Notes: generated by a model from the sequence alone, not told the origin. A stretch of DNA of 64,000 nt from JBBRWO01 sp038249135 (GCA_038249135.1 JBBRWO010000001.1:1-64000), one strand, 5' to 3'. Numbered from the stretch's first letter, positions 39,924 through 49,480 are shown. Made by a program: numbers and translations.

Positions 39924-41597
39924 ATGACACAGTCCAAGAAGACCGAACGACTGCGCGTCATACCGCTTGGCGGCCTTGACGGTATTGGCAAGAACATGAC
40001 GGTCATCGAATACGGCAACGACATGATCATGGTCGATGCCGGAATCATGTTCCCGGACGACGACCATCCCGGCGTCGACCTGATTCTCCCCGACTACAGC
40101 TATGTGGTGAAGCGCAAGGATCGATTGCGAGCCATCATCATTACCCACGGCCATGAAGACCACACCGGCGCGCTTCCATATCTCTTGAAGGATCTGGGGA
40201 TTCCGGTGCCGATTCTTGGCACAAAGCTGACCCTGGGTCTGATCAAGGGAAAGCTCGAAGAGCACAAGATCAAGAAGCCGAAGCTGCGTGAGATCAAGGG
40301 TTCCAGTCACGTATCCATGGGAGTCTTCGGACTGGACTTCTTCGCGGTGAACCACTCGATACCCGACGGAGTCGGTGTATTCATTCGCACCCCCGTGGGT
40401 AACGTCATGCACACCGGCGACTTCAAGTTGGATCAGACGCCTATCGATGGTCGTCTGACTGACTATGGCGCCATTTCCAAGTTCGGCAAGGCGGGGGTGA
40501 CCCTGCTCTTGTCAGACTCGACTGGAGCAGAAAGTCCTGGTATCACTCGGTCCGAGGCCTCCGTCGGGCCCGCGCTGCACGACATCATCAGGCACGCGAA
40601 GCAGCGCGTCATCGTCGCATCGTTCGCTTCGCATATCCATCGCCTGCAGCAGGTGTGTGATGCGGCCGTCGCGGCGGATCGCAAGATAGTCGTCACCGGT
40701 CGCTCGATGGTGCAGAACACGAAGATCGCACGCGAGCTTGGCTATCTGAAGATTGACGACGAGAACATCGTCGACGCTTTCGACTCTCACGGGCTTCCGC
40801 CTGAGAAGGTGGTGGTTCTCAGCACGGGTAGCCAGGGCGAGCCGCTGTCGGCTCTTGCTCGCATGGCGAATGGAGATCACCGGACCGTTCAGGTGGAGAA
40901 GGGCGATACGGTCATCATCGCGGCCACTCCGGTACCCGGCAACGAGAAGGCCGTCAGCCGTGTCATCAACCGCCTTACCAGGGCCGGCGCCAAGGTTGTA
41001 CACAAAGGCACGGCGGACGTTCACGTTTCGGGCCACGCGTCCAGCGAAGAGCTCAAGTTGATGCTCAACCTTGCTCAGCCCGAGTTCTTCATGCCCGTGC
41101 ACGGCGAGACTCGCCATCTTGCTGCCCATGCTCGTCTCGCTGAAGCGGTTGGAATCCCTGAAGATGCGATCTTCATCATGGATAACGGCGACTGTCTCGA
41201 GATCGACGAAGTCGAGGCAAGGCTTGGCGAGCGGGTTGAGAGTGGCGTCGTCTACGTGGATGGTCTCAGCGTGGGTGACCTTGGCCAAGTTGTTCTCCGT
41301 GACCGGCAGCACATGAGCCAGGACGGCATCGCGACGATTGTCATCGCAATTGACGCGCAGACCGGCAAGCAGGCCGGCGAAGTTGAGATTGTCACGCGAG
41401 GCATTGTATTCGCGGATTCCGATAAGGTGATGGAGGAAGCGCGAGCGCGTGTGACCAAGGCGCTGGCCAAGACGGGCTCAGAGGGCGTCACAGACTTCTC
41501 GGTTGTTCAGAAACGCGTCCGAGAAGTGCTGTCGCAATTCTTCTGGGAGCGCACAAAGCGCCGTCCGATGATCATTCCAGTCGTCATGGAGGTCTAG
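39924..41597 (+). CDS. rnj: ribonuclease J
   Basis: RNase J is a metallo-beta-lactamase/beta-CASP enzyme with endonuclease and 5'-3' exonuclease activity in mRNA decay and rRNA processing. The 557-residue protein has RVIPLGGLDGIGKNMTVIEY at the start and the zinc motif THGHEDHTGALP near residue 72. Next come HTGDFKLD near 157, a beta-CASP region and HVSGHASSEEL near 368. The C-terminal domain ends RRPMIIPVVMEV. The AAAGGAGA site is 13 bases before the ATG, slightly long, but no better start is seen. Its stop is 3 bases before uppP. Confidence 0.95.
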   Translation: MTQSKKTERLRVIPLGGLDGIGKNMTVIEYGNDMIMVDAGIMFPDDDHPGVDLILPDYSYVVKRKDRLRAIIITHGHEDHTGALPYLLKDLGIPVPILGTKLTLGLIKGKLEEHKIKKPKLREIKGSSHVSMGVFGLDFFAVNHSIPDGVGVFIRTPVGNVMHTGDFKLDQTPIDGRLTDYGAISKFGKAGVTLLLSDSTGAESPGITRSEASVGPALHDIIRHAKQRVIVASFASHIHRLQQVCDAAVAADRKIVVTGRSMVQNTKIARELGYLKIDDENIVDAFDSHGLPPEKVVVLSTGSQGEPLSALARMANGDHRTVQVEKGDTVIIAATPVPGNEKAVSRVINRLTRAGAKVVHKGTADVHVSGHASSEELKLMLNLAQPEFFMPVHGETRHLAAHARLAEAVGIPEDAIFIMDNGDCLEIDEVEARLGERVESGVVYVDGLSVGDLGQVVLRDRQHMSQDGIATIVIAIDAQTGKQAGEVEIVTRGIVFADSDKVMEEARARVTKALAKTGSEGVTDFSVVQKRVREVLSQFFWERTKRRPMIIPVVMEV

Positions 41598-41600
41598 CGA

Positions 41601-42419
41601 GTGACTGCATTCCAGGCGATCATTCTAGGCGTCGTCCAGGGGCTGACGGAGTTCTTGCCGATCTCCTCCGATGGACATCTTGCAATCACCTACAAACTGC
41701 TGGGCGAGTCCCCGAATCTGTCGTTTGAGGTATTCCTGCACGGTGCGACACTTCTGGCGATGTACTGGTACTTCAGGCACGACGTCATCGAGCTGCTGGC
41801 ATCGCTGCTGCCCAAGAACGCAGAGCAGAAGAGTGAGCGTCGGCTCGTGCTTTACCTAGTTCTCGCCACCGCGGTGAGTGCGGTGATCGCACTAGCGCTT
41901 GGTCCCTATCTCGAGGCCTTCTCGTCGAACATGGTCATCGTGGCCGTCGGCTTCTATGTCACCACGGTCCTGCTGGTGATTGCCGAGGCTCTCACACACG
42001 GGGAGGCGAGGATCGAATCCCCTGATCGGCTGAAGCCTCTCTCGGTTGCCGTCATCGCCGTGTTCCAGGGCATCGCCGCCTTGCCCGGGGTGTCGCGCTC
42101 CGGGTCTACGATCGCAGGATCAATGCTGTTCGGTCTCAAGAGGGATCAGGCCGCCCGGTTCTCGTTCCTACTTGGCATTCCGATCATCACGCTCGCTGCC
42201 CTCAAAGATGGCCTCGATGTCATTCGAGGGGCCAGTCATCTCCCGGGTTCCATTCCGGTCCTGGCGCTGGGATTCATCGCAGCAGGGCTGTGTGGCTACT
42301 TCGCGATCTGGGGACTCCTCCGATTCGTTAAGAGCCATCCGCTGTACTGGTTCGCCGCGTACACCGGGATACTCGGCACGGTTATCCTCCTACTCAACAT
42401 GACAGGCGGTAGGGGGTAG
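41601..42419 (+). CDS. uppP: undecaprenyl-diphosphatase UppP (BacA type)
   Basis: UppP recycles undecaprenyl diphosphate to the monophosphate carrier and gives bacitracin tolerance. The 272-residue membrane protein has the first signature VQGLTEFLPISSDGHLAI near residue 13 and the second GIAALPGVSRSGSTIAGSM near 150. The usual Thr or Ser before Gly-His in the first motif is Asp here. Seven to eight hydrophobic segments are present. The GTG start has GGAGG about 10 bases upstream. It uses the lipid made by the uppS pathway in this window. Confidence 0.93.
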   Translation: MTAFQAIILGVVQGLTEFLPISSDGHLAITYKLLGESPNLSFEVFLHGATLLAMYWYFRHDVIELLASLLPKNAEQKSERRLVLYLVLATAVSAVIALALGPYLEAFSSNMVIVAVGFYVTTVLLVIAEALTHGEARIESPDRLKPLSVAVIAVFQGIAALPGVSRSGSTIAGSMLFGLKRDQAARFSFLLGIPIITLAALKDGLDVIRGASHLPGSIPVLALGFIAAGLCGYFAIWGLLRFVKSHPLYWFAAYTGILGTVILLLNMTGGRG

Positions 42420-42421
42420 TC

Positions 42422-44677
42422 GTGGCGACCGCTAAAGGTAAAGGCGCCCCAAAGGGCTCAAGCGCGCCTCGCAAGACAGGTGGCTCGAGTGCTGGTCGTG
42501 CCAACTCGAAGTCCGCAAAGCCCTCGCTCCTGGACGATCGCTCGCGCCGCGACATTATCGGCGTGACGTTGTGCGTCCTCGCCATCGGGTTGCTCATCGC
42601 GGTTATGAGTCAGTCCTCAGGGATGGCCGCCGAGGCCGGAGCGGGCGCATTGAAGTTGCTGTTCGGTGTCGGCGCCTATGTCATCCCGGTATTCCTGCTG
42701 TTGTGGGGCGTGAGCTTCTTCGTGCGAAGTGAGGTGCGTGAGGGCCGTACCGGACTCGGTCTGGGTTTGATCGTTCTGGCCGTGATTTCCATGGCCGCGC
42801 TGGCGACTCCCGGTGGTGACTTCTTCAACAAGGCGTTGCTCGTTACGCATGGCGGATACACGGGCAGCTCCGTCGCATGGGCGCTCAACCGCATGTTGGG
42901 ATCCACGATTGGATACGTGTTGCTTGTAGGTATAGGGGTGGTCGGTCTGGTCGTTATCGGCCTTTCGATCTCCGCGCTGGTTGAATGGGTTGCGGATGCG
43001 ACCCACCGTGACCCTGCTGATCAACCCACGACAAGGCCCAGCCGCGAGCGCGCACCTAAGACGATGCCGCTTTCGCCCGTTGCCGAAGTGAACGCGGGCG
43101 GTGCTGAGACGACCGCGTTGTCCGCACGCCGCGGCCGTGGAGACGGTCCTGATCCTGAAGCCGCTCGCAAGACCGTGCCGACACCGCGGTCCGTCTCGCC
43201 TCGGGCCATGGAAGGGTTTGTCCTCCCGCCCCTGACGCTTCTGGGCCGAACTGCTGAGTCAGCGGCAAAACACAGGACCTCCGATACCGAGCTCAAAAAC
43301 ACGGCCGCCGCAATCGCCGAGACCCTGGCCACGTTCGACATCCCGGCGCGCGTCGTCTCGTGGGTTGCAGGGCCGACGGTCACGCTGTTTGAGGTGGAGA
43401 TAGCCAAGGGCGTGCGGCTGTCAAAAGTGACTACCCTCGCCGACGACATCGCCCTGTCGCTTGCATCTTCGGTCGTGCGCATCCTTGCGCCGATTCCGGG
43501 CAAGGCGCTCATCGGCATCGAGGTTCCCAACATCCGTCGGACGTCCGTCACACTTGGCGACGTGATTTCACCCGCGGGTGACGGTGGCCCGCTTCTGCTC
43601 GCCATAGGCAAGGACGTTTCCGGCGCTCCCGTTCTTGCGGATCTGGCATCCATGCCTCACTTGCTGATCGGCGGAACGACCGGCTCGGGCAAATCGGTGG
43701 CCATCAACGCGATGTTGATGTCGATTCTGATGAGAGCCACACCCGCCGAAGTGCGACTCATACTCATCGACCCCAAGCGAGTGGAGCTGTCACTCTACAA
43801 CGGTCTGCCGCACCTCTACGTTCCCGTTGTGACCGAGCCCAAGCAGGCGGCAAGCGCTCTCGCGTGGTCGGTCTCGGAGATGGAACGGCGTCTCAAAGTG
43901 CTGCAGGTGGCCGGTGCCCGCAACATCGGTGCCTACAACGCCATGGTGCAGGACGGCAAAGGACCGGAAGGCGCCGCAGAACTACCGTACCTCGTTATCG
44001 TCATCGATGAGCTGGCCGACCTGATGATGGTTGCAGCCAAAGAGGTCGAGGATTCGATCGTCCGCATCGCCCAGCTCGCTCGTGCTGCAGGCATTCATTT
44101 GGTCGTCGCTACCCAGCGGCCCGAGGCAAACGTCGTCACGGGCATCATCAAGGCCAACATCACCAACCGAATCGCGTTTAACGTCGCAAGCGCAATCGAC
44201 AGCCGTGTCATCTTGGATCAGCCCGGTGCCGAGAAGCTTGTCGGACTCGGTGACATGCTGTTCTCGATTCCGTCGTGGCCCAAGCCCAAGCGCATTCAGG
44301 GATGCTATGTGGCCGAGAACGAGATCGAGGCGGTCGTAGGGCATCTTAAGCAACAAGCGGAGCCGGACTACCATGAGGAGATTTTGCACCTCAGAGTCTC
44401 CGCCGTTGGAGGTGGCGTAGACTCAGGTGATGACGATGATCCTCTCCTGTGGGAAGCCGCTGATATCACGGTGACCAGTGGGCTGGGATCAACGTCGATG
44501 CTGCAACGTCGCCTCAAGGTCGGGTATGCGCGGGCCGGACGCATCATGGATATGCTCGAGATGAAGGGCGTCGTCGGTCCGCCCGATGGAAGCAAGCCCC
44601 GAGAAGTGCTCATGGACGTCGAGGACCTCTCGGCACTGCGTGCCTTTGAACGCGAAGAGCAGGAAGAGGGAGGCTAG
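42422..44677 (+). CDS. ftsK: DNA translocase FtsK/SpoIIIE
   Basis: FtsK/SpoIIIE pumps chromosomal DNA at the division septum or into forespores. The 751-residue protein begins with a basic 40-residue tail. Four or five membrane segments follow to about residue 190, then a short linker. The motor has a beta-type core with Walker A IGGTTGSGKSVAINAM near residue 417 and Walker B LPYLVIVIDELADLMM near 520. The gamma winged helix that reads KOPS/SRS sequences is at the end (SMLQRRLKVGYARAGRIMDM). The GTG follows AGGGGG. Its short linker is more like SpoIIIE than E. coli FtsK. It is coupled to the rodZ-like gene. Confidence 0.96.
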   Translation: MATAKGKGAPKGSSAPRKTGGSSAGRANSKSAKPSLLDDRSRRDIIGVTLCVLAIGLLIAVMSQSSGMAAEAGAGALKLLFGVGAYVIPVFLLLWGVSFFVRSEVREGRTGLGLGLIVLAVISMAALATPGGDFFNKALLVTHGGYTGSSVAWALNRMLGSTIGYVLLVGIGVVGLVVIGLSISALVEWVADATHRDPADQPTTRPSRERAPKTMPLSPVAEVNAGGAETTALSARRGRGDGPDPEAARKTVPTPRSVSPRAMEGFVLPPLTLLGRTAESAAKHRTSDTELKNTAAAIAETLATFDIPARVVSWVAGPTVTLFEVEIAKGVRLSKVTTLADDIALSLASSVVRILAPIPGKALIGIEVPNIRRTSVTLGDVISPAGDGGPLLLAIGKDVSGAPVLADLASMPHLLIGGTTGSGKSVAINAMLMSILMRATPAEVRLILIDPKRVELSLYNGLPHLYVPVVTEPKQAASALAWSVSEMERRLKVLQVAGARNIGAYNAMVQDGKGPEGAAELPYLVIVIDELADLMMVAAKEVEDSIVRIAQLARAAGIHLVVATQRPEANVVTGIIKANITNRIAFNVASAIDSRVILDQPGAEKLVGLGDMLFSIPSWPKPKRIQGCYVAENEIEAVVGHLKQQAEPDYHEEILHLRVSAVGGGVDSGDDDDPLLWEAADITVTSGLGSTSMLQRRLKVGYARAGRIMDMLEMKGVVGPPDGSKPREVLMDVEDLSALRAFEREEQEEGG

Positions 44678-44679
44678 CA

Positions 44680-45444
44680 GTGGGACAGCTTGGAGACACA
44701 CTCAGAGAACGCCGCATGGCTCTTGGAATGAGCTTGTTGCAGGCCGAGGAAGCCACGAAGATCCGCGCCAAGTTGCTCGAGTTGCTTGAGAACGGCGAGT
44801 ACGTTCGCCTTCCCAATCCCGGATATGTTCGTGGCTACGTCACGAGCTACGCGTCGTTCCTGGAACTTGATTCCGCGTCCTTGCTGGCCATGTATCGTGC
44901 CGAGACGGGTGCGGGCGGTCGCTCTCGGGATATTGCCCCTGCGGCGGAGGCGGTCAAGCCGCGTGGACAACAGCACGCCGTTCCACTCAAAGCTGCCCTG
45001 ATTCTGGTGGTGATTCTGGCAGTAGTGGCGCTTGGCGTATGGCTTGTGGTGCGTGCGGTACAAGGTCCCGAGACTCCGACTCCGATTCCGACCGCCGGTT
45101 CACCGGTTGCGACATCCTCTGCACCTGCGAGCGACGCGGGAACCACTGCGCGGCCGGATAACACCGCAACTGCGCCTCCGGTTCTGGAGAACAAGCCGTT
45201 TGCCCTCAGGGTCGCGGTTGCACCTGATGGGGCCTCCTGGATTCGTGTCACGGTTGACGGGTTGAATGCCTACGAGGGTTCACTCACCAGTGGGCAGTCC
45301 AAGGAGTTCCAGGTAACGAAGTCTGCGGTAGTCAAGATAGGAAAGCCGTCGTTCGTTACCGTGTACCGCGATGGCAATAGGGTCCCGATTCCCCCTGGCG
45401 GGGGAACACCCACGGTGACACTTAAGGCCGAGCCCACGCAGTAG
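44680..45444 (+). CDS. rodZ: RodZ-like helix-turn-helix membrane protein (YmfM)
   Basis: The 254-residue protein has the RodZ plan. A cytoplasmic HTH domain (GDTLRERRMALGMSLLQAEE) occupies about residues 4-70. A basic stretch precedes one membrane helix near residues 106-126 (ALILVVILAVVALGVWLVV). A Pro/Thr/Ala-rich linker and an external DUF4115 beta domain (residues 170-254) follow. RodZ couples MreB to wall elongation. The gene lies 2 bases after ftsK with GGGAGG upstream. The ftsK-ymfM-pgsA-cinA-recA order is as in Bacillus, with yajQ and rimO inserted. Confidence 0.88.
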   Translation: MGQLGDTLRERRMALGMSLLQAEEATKIRAKLLELLENGEYVRLPNPGYVRGYVTSYASFLELDSASLLAMYRAETGAGGRSRDIAPAAEAVKPRGQQHAVPLKAALILVVILAVVALGVWLVVRAVQGPETPTPIPTAGSPVATSSAPASDAGTTARPDNTATAPPVLENKPFALRVAVAPDGASWIRVTVDGLNAYEGSLTSGQSKEFQVTKSAVVKIGKPSFVTVYRDGNRVPIPPGGGTPTVTLKAEPTQ

Positions 45445-45477
45445 ACGCGTGCGCTTCCGAGTTGAGGAGGATTGACA

Positions 45478-45975
45478 ATGGCGAAGGACAGCAGCTTCGA
45501 CGTGGTCTCTGAAGTCGACATGCAAGAGGTCGACAATGCGTTCCAGCAGACCACCAAGGAACTCGTACAGCGGTATGACCTGAAGGACTCCGGTGCGACG
45601 ATCGAGTTCTCCAAGGCCGACAAGACGTTCACTCTGCACGCACCGAGCGACTTCATCGCGCGTCAGGTGATCGACGTGCTCAACACGAAACTCGTTCGCC
45701 GGCAGATCGATCTCAAGGCGGTCGAATGGGGCAACACTGAAGCGGCGAGCGGGAGCTCTGTTCGCATCATTGGCAAGATCGTCATGGGAATCGAGACCGA
45801 TCTCGCCAAGAAGATCAACAAGGAGATTCGCGACGAGAAGTTCAAGGTCAAGGTGCAGATCGAGGGTGACAAGCTTCGAGTCAGTGCCGCGGTCCGAGAC
45901 GAGCTCCAGCGCGTGATCGCGTTCTTGAAGGACAAGGATTACGGCATTCCACTTCAGTTCACGAACTACCGGTAG
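45478..45975 (+). CDS. yajQ: YajQ family nucleotide-binding protein
   Basis: The 165-residue protein belongs to the YajQ family (UPF0234), made of two ferredoxin-like halves. It shows MAKDSSFDVVSEVDMQEVDN at the start, TTKELVQRYDLKDS and the end motif FLKDKDYGIPLQFTNYR, which are almost invariant. YajQ homologues bind nucleotides; one in Xanthomonas binds cyclic di-GMP. The role here is not known. GAGGAGG lies 7 bases before the ATG at 45478. It is 6 bases upstream of rimO. Confidence 0.95.
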   Translation: MAKDSSFDVVSEVDMQEVDNAFQQTTKELVQRYDLKDSGATIEFSKADKTFTLHAPSDFIARQVIDVLNTKLVRRQIDLKAVEWGNTEAASGSSVRIIGKIVMGIETDLAKKINKEIRDEKFKVKVQIEGDKLRVSAAVRDELQRVIAFLKDKDYGIPLQFTNYR

Positions 45976-45981
45976 CTCAGG

Positions 45982-47283
45982 GTGCCGAACGCTCCCGCTA
46001 TCGCCTTCATCACTCTCGGCTGCCCAAAGAACGAGGTCGACACGGACCGCATGCGCGCGGCGGTCCTGTCTTCGGCGTATGGGCTTGTCGAGGATATCGA
46101 CGAGGCCGATGTCGTCGTCGTCAACACCTGCTCGTTCATCCAAGATGCCACCGAGGAGTCTCTGGCCGCAGTGCTCGAGGTTGCCGGCCAGTGGGTTCCT
46201 GCACGTGAGGGTCGACATCTCGTCGTCGCGGGATGCATGCCGTCGCGCTACGGCGACGAGTTGGCGAGTGAGCTGCCGGAGGTCTCAGCATTCGTGCCGG
46301 TGGGGGACGAAGCGGGCCTGCTCGGCATCGTCGAGCGTCTGACGGGGGTGGCTGCCGGGCCGAGACCGCGTGTCTCGGCAACGCGCACGCTTGAGGGGTT
46401 CTCGGCCTATCTTCAGATCTCAGACGGTTGTCACAGGGACTGCGCATACTGCACGATTCCTGCGATCAGGGGCCCCTACGTGAGCCGTCCTCTGGACGCG
46501 ATCGTCGCAGAAGCCGAAGAGCTCGTTGCTCTGGGTGCGCGCGAGATCGTACTCATCGGACAGGACACGAGTGCCTACGGTCGCGATCTTGAGGCGGACA
46601 GCACGCTAGCCGACGTCGTTCGTGCCGTCGCAGCTGTGCCCGATCTGCGCTGGCTGCGGCTGATGTACGTGCAGCCTGACGGGGTGACTGACGAGCTGCT
46701 GAAGGCAATCGCCGAGAACGCGAACGTGTGTCGTTACCTGGATATCCCGCTGCAGCATTCGGCGAGGCCGGTACTGAGAGCCATGAAGCGGTCAGGAGAT
46801 ACACAGTCGTTCTTGTTGTTGCTCGAGCGCATCCGATCCGTGCTGCCCGACGTCGTGCTTCGCACCACTATGATCGCGGGGTTCCCTGGTGAGACGACTG
46901 CGGATATGCGTGAACTGCAGCGATTCCTCGGTTTGGCTCAGTTCGATTATGTTGGTGTCTTCGTATACTCGCCAGAAGCCGATACCGCGGCCGCCGAGAT
47001 GGAACTCCAGGTGCCGATTCGGACCCGGCGCGCGAGGGCGCAACGTCTCAGGGACCTGTCAGACGCGATTGGCTTTGAGCGCGCAGCCACGCGCGTGGAC
47101 AGCGTCGTCCAGGTGCTGGTCGAGGGAGTGGATCCCGACGATGGCGTGGTGGTCGGTAGGTGGCGGGGGCAGGCACCGGAGATAGACGGCTTGGTCCTGC
47201 TCGAAGGCGGAGTGCCCGGCGAGTTGGTTGCCGTACGCATCGTGGATTCACTCGGCTACGACCTCGAAGGGGAGGCCGAGTAG
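45982..47283 (+). CDS. rimO: ribosomal protein S12 methylthiotransferase RimO
   Basis: RimO is a radical-SAM enzyme that methylthiolates an aspartate in S12. The 433-residue protein has the UPF0004 domain with three cluster cysteines (LGCPKNEVDTDRM, NTCSFI and AGCMPSR). The radical-SAM motif CHRDCAYC near residue 150 follows, then a C-terminal TRAM domain. CPKNEVD and the shorter linker separate it from MiaB, which is also present at 55.6 kb. The GTG start is 6 bases after yajQ. It ends one base before pgsA. Confidence 0.94.
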   Translation: MPNAPAIAFITLGCPKNEVDTDRMRAAVLSSAYGLVEDIDEADVVVVNTCSFIQDATEESLAAVLEVAGQWVPAREGRHLVVAGCMPSRYGDELASELPEVSAFVPVGDEAGLLGIVERLTGVAAGPRPRVSATRTLEGFSAYLQISDGCHRDCAYCTIPAIRGPYVSRPLDAIVAEAEELVALGAREIVLIGQDTSAYGRDLEADSTLADVVRAVAAVPDLRWLRLMYVQPDGVTDELLKAIAENANVCRYLDIPLQHSARPVLRAMKRSGDTQSFLLLLERIRSVLPDVVLRTTMIAGFPGETTADMRELQRFLGLAQFDYVGVFVYSPEADTAAAEMELQVPIRTRRARAQRLRDLSDAIGFERAATRVDSVVQVLVEGVDPDDGVVVGRWRGQAPEIDGLVLLEGGVPGELVAVRIVDSLGYDLEGEAE

Positions 47284-47284
47284 C

Positions 47285-47992
47285 GTGCCCGAGAAGAACA
47301 GGCTGGGCGTAACGCTCAATGCCGCAAACAGCGTCACGCTCGCACGCATGGTGCTCATTCCCGTGTTTTTGCTCGTGCTACTGGTTGACTGGCCGAGCTG
47401 GCTTCCCGCCTCCGAGCTTCTCTATCGATGGCGTCCCTGGATAGCCGCAGGCGTGTTCGGACTCCTTGCTGCCACCGACGGCGTGGACGGTTACCTTGCT
47501 CGCTCTCGAAACGAGGTGACGACATTCGGGAAGTTCCTTGACCCGCTTGCCGACAAGCTGCTCGTGACGGCCGCGCTCTTGGCTCTCATCGAGACCAACG
47601 TACTGCCAGCTTGGATTGGATTCGTCATCATCTCCCGAGAGTTCATCATCTCGGGACTGCGCATGGTCGCCTCAGCTGAGGGTACGGTCATTGCAGCGTC
47701 TTGGTATGGGAAGCTCAAGACGGTGCTGCAGATTGCCGCGATCCTTCTGTTCATCGTCAAGGACTCGTTCGCGCTCCAGTCGCTTGGGCCGGATGTGTTC
47801 TCGTGGGCGCAGGCCATCTCATGGACCGTGATGGGGGCGGCGGTCATCATGACCATCGCGTCAATGGTCGACTATTTCATCAACGCGAAGATGGTGCTGG
47901 TCGGTCCTTGGTCCGGTAACCCGACAATCGCTGCTGACGTCGAGCGAGATGCCGAACTTGACGACGATCTTGACGCCGGAGACGCCACTTAG
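47285..47992 (+). CDS. pgsA: CDP-diacylglycerol-glycerol-3-phosphate 3-phosphatidyltransferase
   Basis: PgsA makes phosphatidylglycerol phosphate from CDP-diacylglycerol. The 235-residue membrane protein has the CDP-alcohol phosphotransferase signature D-G-x2-A-R-x8-G-x3-D-x3-D in DGYLARSRNEVTTFGKFLD followed by PLADK, near residues 70-95. NAANSVTLARMVLIPVF precedes it, as in PgsA. Five or six hydrophobic segments are present. The tail is acidic. The GTG at 47285 is one base after the rimO stop. Other CDP-alcohol transferases share the motif, so headgroup specificity rests on synteny with cinA-recA. Confidence 0.9.
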   Translation: MPEKNRLGVTLNAANSVTLARMVLIPVFLLVLLVDWPSWLPASELLYRWRPWIAAGVFGLLAATDGVDGYLARSRNEVTTFGKFLDPLADKLLVTAALLALIETNVLPAWIGFVIISREFIISGLRMVASAEGTVIAASWYGKLKTVLQIAAILLFIVKDSFALQSLGPDVFSWAQAISWTVMGAAVIMTIASMVDYFINAKMVLVGPWSGNPTIAADVERDAELDDDLDAGDAT

Positions 47993-48000
47993 GGGGCACT

Positions 48001-49236
48001 GTGTACGACACCCCGCGTGCAGCCGCGATAGTCACTGTTGGTTCGGAGCTGACGGAGGGTCTGCGGATAGACTCCAACACAGCTTCAGTCGCCAGAACCG
48101 TCTCCGGCCTCGGATTCAATGTCGTTGAGGCGGTAAGTGTTGGCGACGATGTTCGGCATCTGGCTGAGGTTCTGACACGCCTTACCTCCAGGTGCGAACT
48201 CGTGATCACCACCGGAGGGCTCGGACCCACACACGACGACATCACCCGGGAAGCGGCTGCAACCGCGCTCGGGGTCGGCCTCTGCCCAGACGTCGAGATC
48301 GCTGAGTGGCTAGCGGGTATCGCCGAGCGACATGCCGATGCAGCATCGCGTAAGGCGGTGTTGACTCAGGCGCTCGTGCTCGAGGGGGCGACTATACTGG
48401 CTCCCTGCACAGGTACCGCTCCCGGCCAAGACGTTCCTACGCCCGCTGGTCGGCTCATTTTGCTGCCTGGACCACCGCACGAGATGTCCGAGATGCTCGG
48501 GAGGGCTCTTTCAGGGTATGTGCGGAGCACTGCGAGCCCTCGCGACCTGGGCGTCACCGGTATGCCCGAGTCGGACGTGCAGCACGCGGCGCAACGCGCA
48601 CTCGCCGGCCAAGTTGGCATCACCCTGACGGTGCTCGCGAAACCTGGCGATGTCAGGGTGCTCTTGATCGACTCCGGCGCCGGGAAAGACGCGCTCGACG
48701 ACATGGCCACGGCTGTCGCTCTTGAGATCGGCGCTGCGTGTTACACGACGACCGGCGAGACACTTGCGCAAGCAACTGTAGCGGAACTGAGTAGCCGTTC
48801 GAGGACACTCTCGGTCGCTGAATCCTGTACCGGCGGCTTGGTCTCTGCTGCCCTGACAGACGTAGCCGGTGTGTCGGAGGTCTTTCTCGGCGGGGTCGTT
48901 AGTTACGCGAACTCCGTGAAGCGCGGAATCCTCCAGGTACCTGACGGGTTGCTCGCGCAGTACGGTGCAGTGAGCGAGCAGACCGCGGTGGCAATGGCCG
49001 AGGGTGTACGCGCGCTCACGGGATCGGATGTAGCTGTCTCAATCACCGGTGTCGCCGGGCCAGGGGGAGGGACGGCCGATAAGCCCGTTGGGCTCGTCTG
49101 GTTCGCGATCAGTCATCAGGGCGGCACCGACAGCGGAGAGCAGCGATATCTCGGAGGAACGCGCGATTCCGTGCGTGCACGAGCCACTGCACGGGCCTTG
49201 GACATCGTCCGCCGTCACGTTCGGGATGCCGAGTAG
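48001..49236 (+). CDS. cinA: CinA family protein (COG1058 domain + nicotinamide-nucleotide amidase domain)
   Basis: The 411-residue protein has the two-domain CinA form. The N-terminal molybdopterin-binding-like domain (AAIVTVGSELTEGLRIDSNT, TTGGLGPTHDDITREA) acts as an ADP-ribose/NAD-related pyrophosphatase in some species. The C-terminal PncC-like domain (LSVAESCTGGLVSAALTDVA near residue 270, VSITGVAGPGGGTADKPVGL) deamidates nicotinamide mononucleotide. The gene is also competence-linked in streptococci. AGGGGG lies close before the GTG. It precedes recA, a conserved pairing. Confidence 0.94.
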   Translation: MYDTPRAAAIVTVGSELTEGLRIDSNTASVARTVSGLGFNVVEAVSVGDDVRHLAEVLTRLTSRCELVITTGGLGPTHDDITREAAATALGVGLCPDVEIAEWLAGIAERHADAASRKAVLTQALVLEGATILAPCTGTAPGQDVPTPAGRLILLPGPPHEMSEMLGRALSGYVRSTASPRDLGVTGMPESDVQHAAQRALAGQVGITLTVLAKPGDVRVLLIDSGAGKDALDDMATAVALEIGAACYTTTGETLAQATVAELSSRSRTLSVAESCTGGLVSAALTDVAGVSEVFLGGVVSYANSVKRGILQVPDGLLAQYGAVSEQTAVAMAEGVRALTGSDVAVSITGVAGPGGGTADKPVGLVWFAISHQGGTDSGEQRYLGGTRDSVRARATARALDIVRRHVRDAE

Positions 49237-49402
49237 CCGACTCGATCTGGTAGCGCATCAATCCGTGTCAGTGTCATCGATTAAGGTGTTCTCGAGTTCG
49301 CTGGAACGCTTGGGACCGACCTACTTGAAAGTGGCAACAGTGCCGCTTCCGGAATCAGGTTCTAAGTGAGTCACCGAACAGGCCGAGTCGACAGAACTTT
49401 CG

Positions 49403-49431
49403 TTGACATCGAACAGGTGTTCGTATAGGGT
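49403..49431 (+). promoter_or_regulatory. recA promoter
   Basis: A consensus TTGACA at 49403-49408 is followed after 17 bases by TAGGGT (49426-49431); TATAGG at 49424 with a 15-base spacer is an alternative. The spacer contains a LexA-type box, so LexA binding would block polymerase. Confidence 0.6.
49410..49423. promoter_or_regulatory. LexA-type SOS box upstream of recA
   Basis: CGAACAGGTGTTCG is a CGAAC-N4-GTTCG palindrome, the Gram-positive/actinobacterial SOS operator. It lies inside the recA promoter, 57 bases before the start codon. Confidence 0.88.
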
Positions 49432-49480
49432 GGAGCTGCCCCGAAGGCGCGCCCGGTACCCGGATTGGAGCGAGTGAGGT

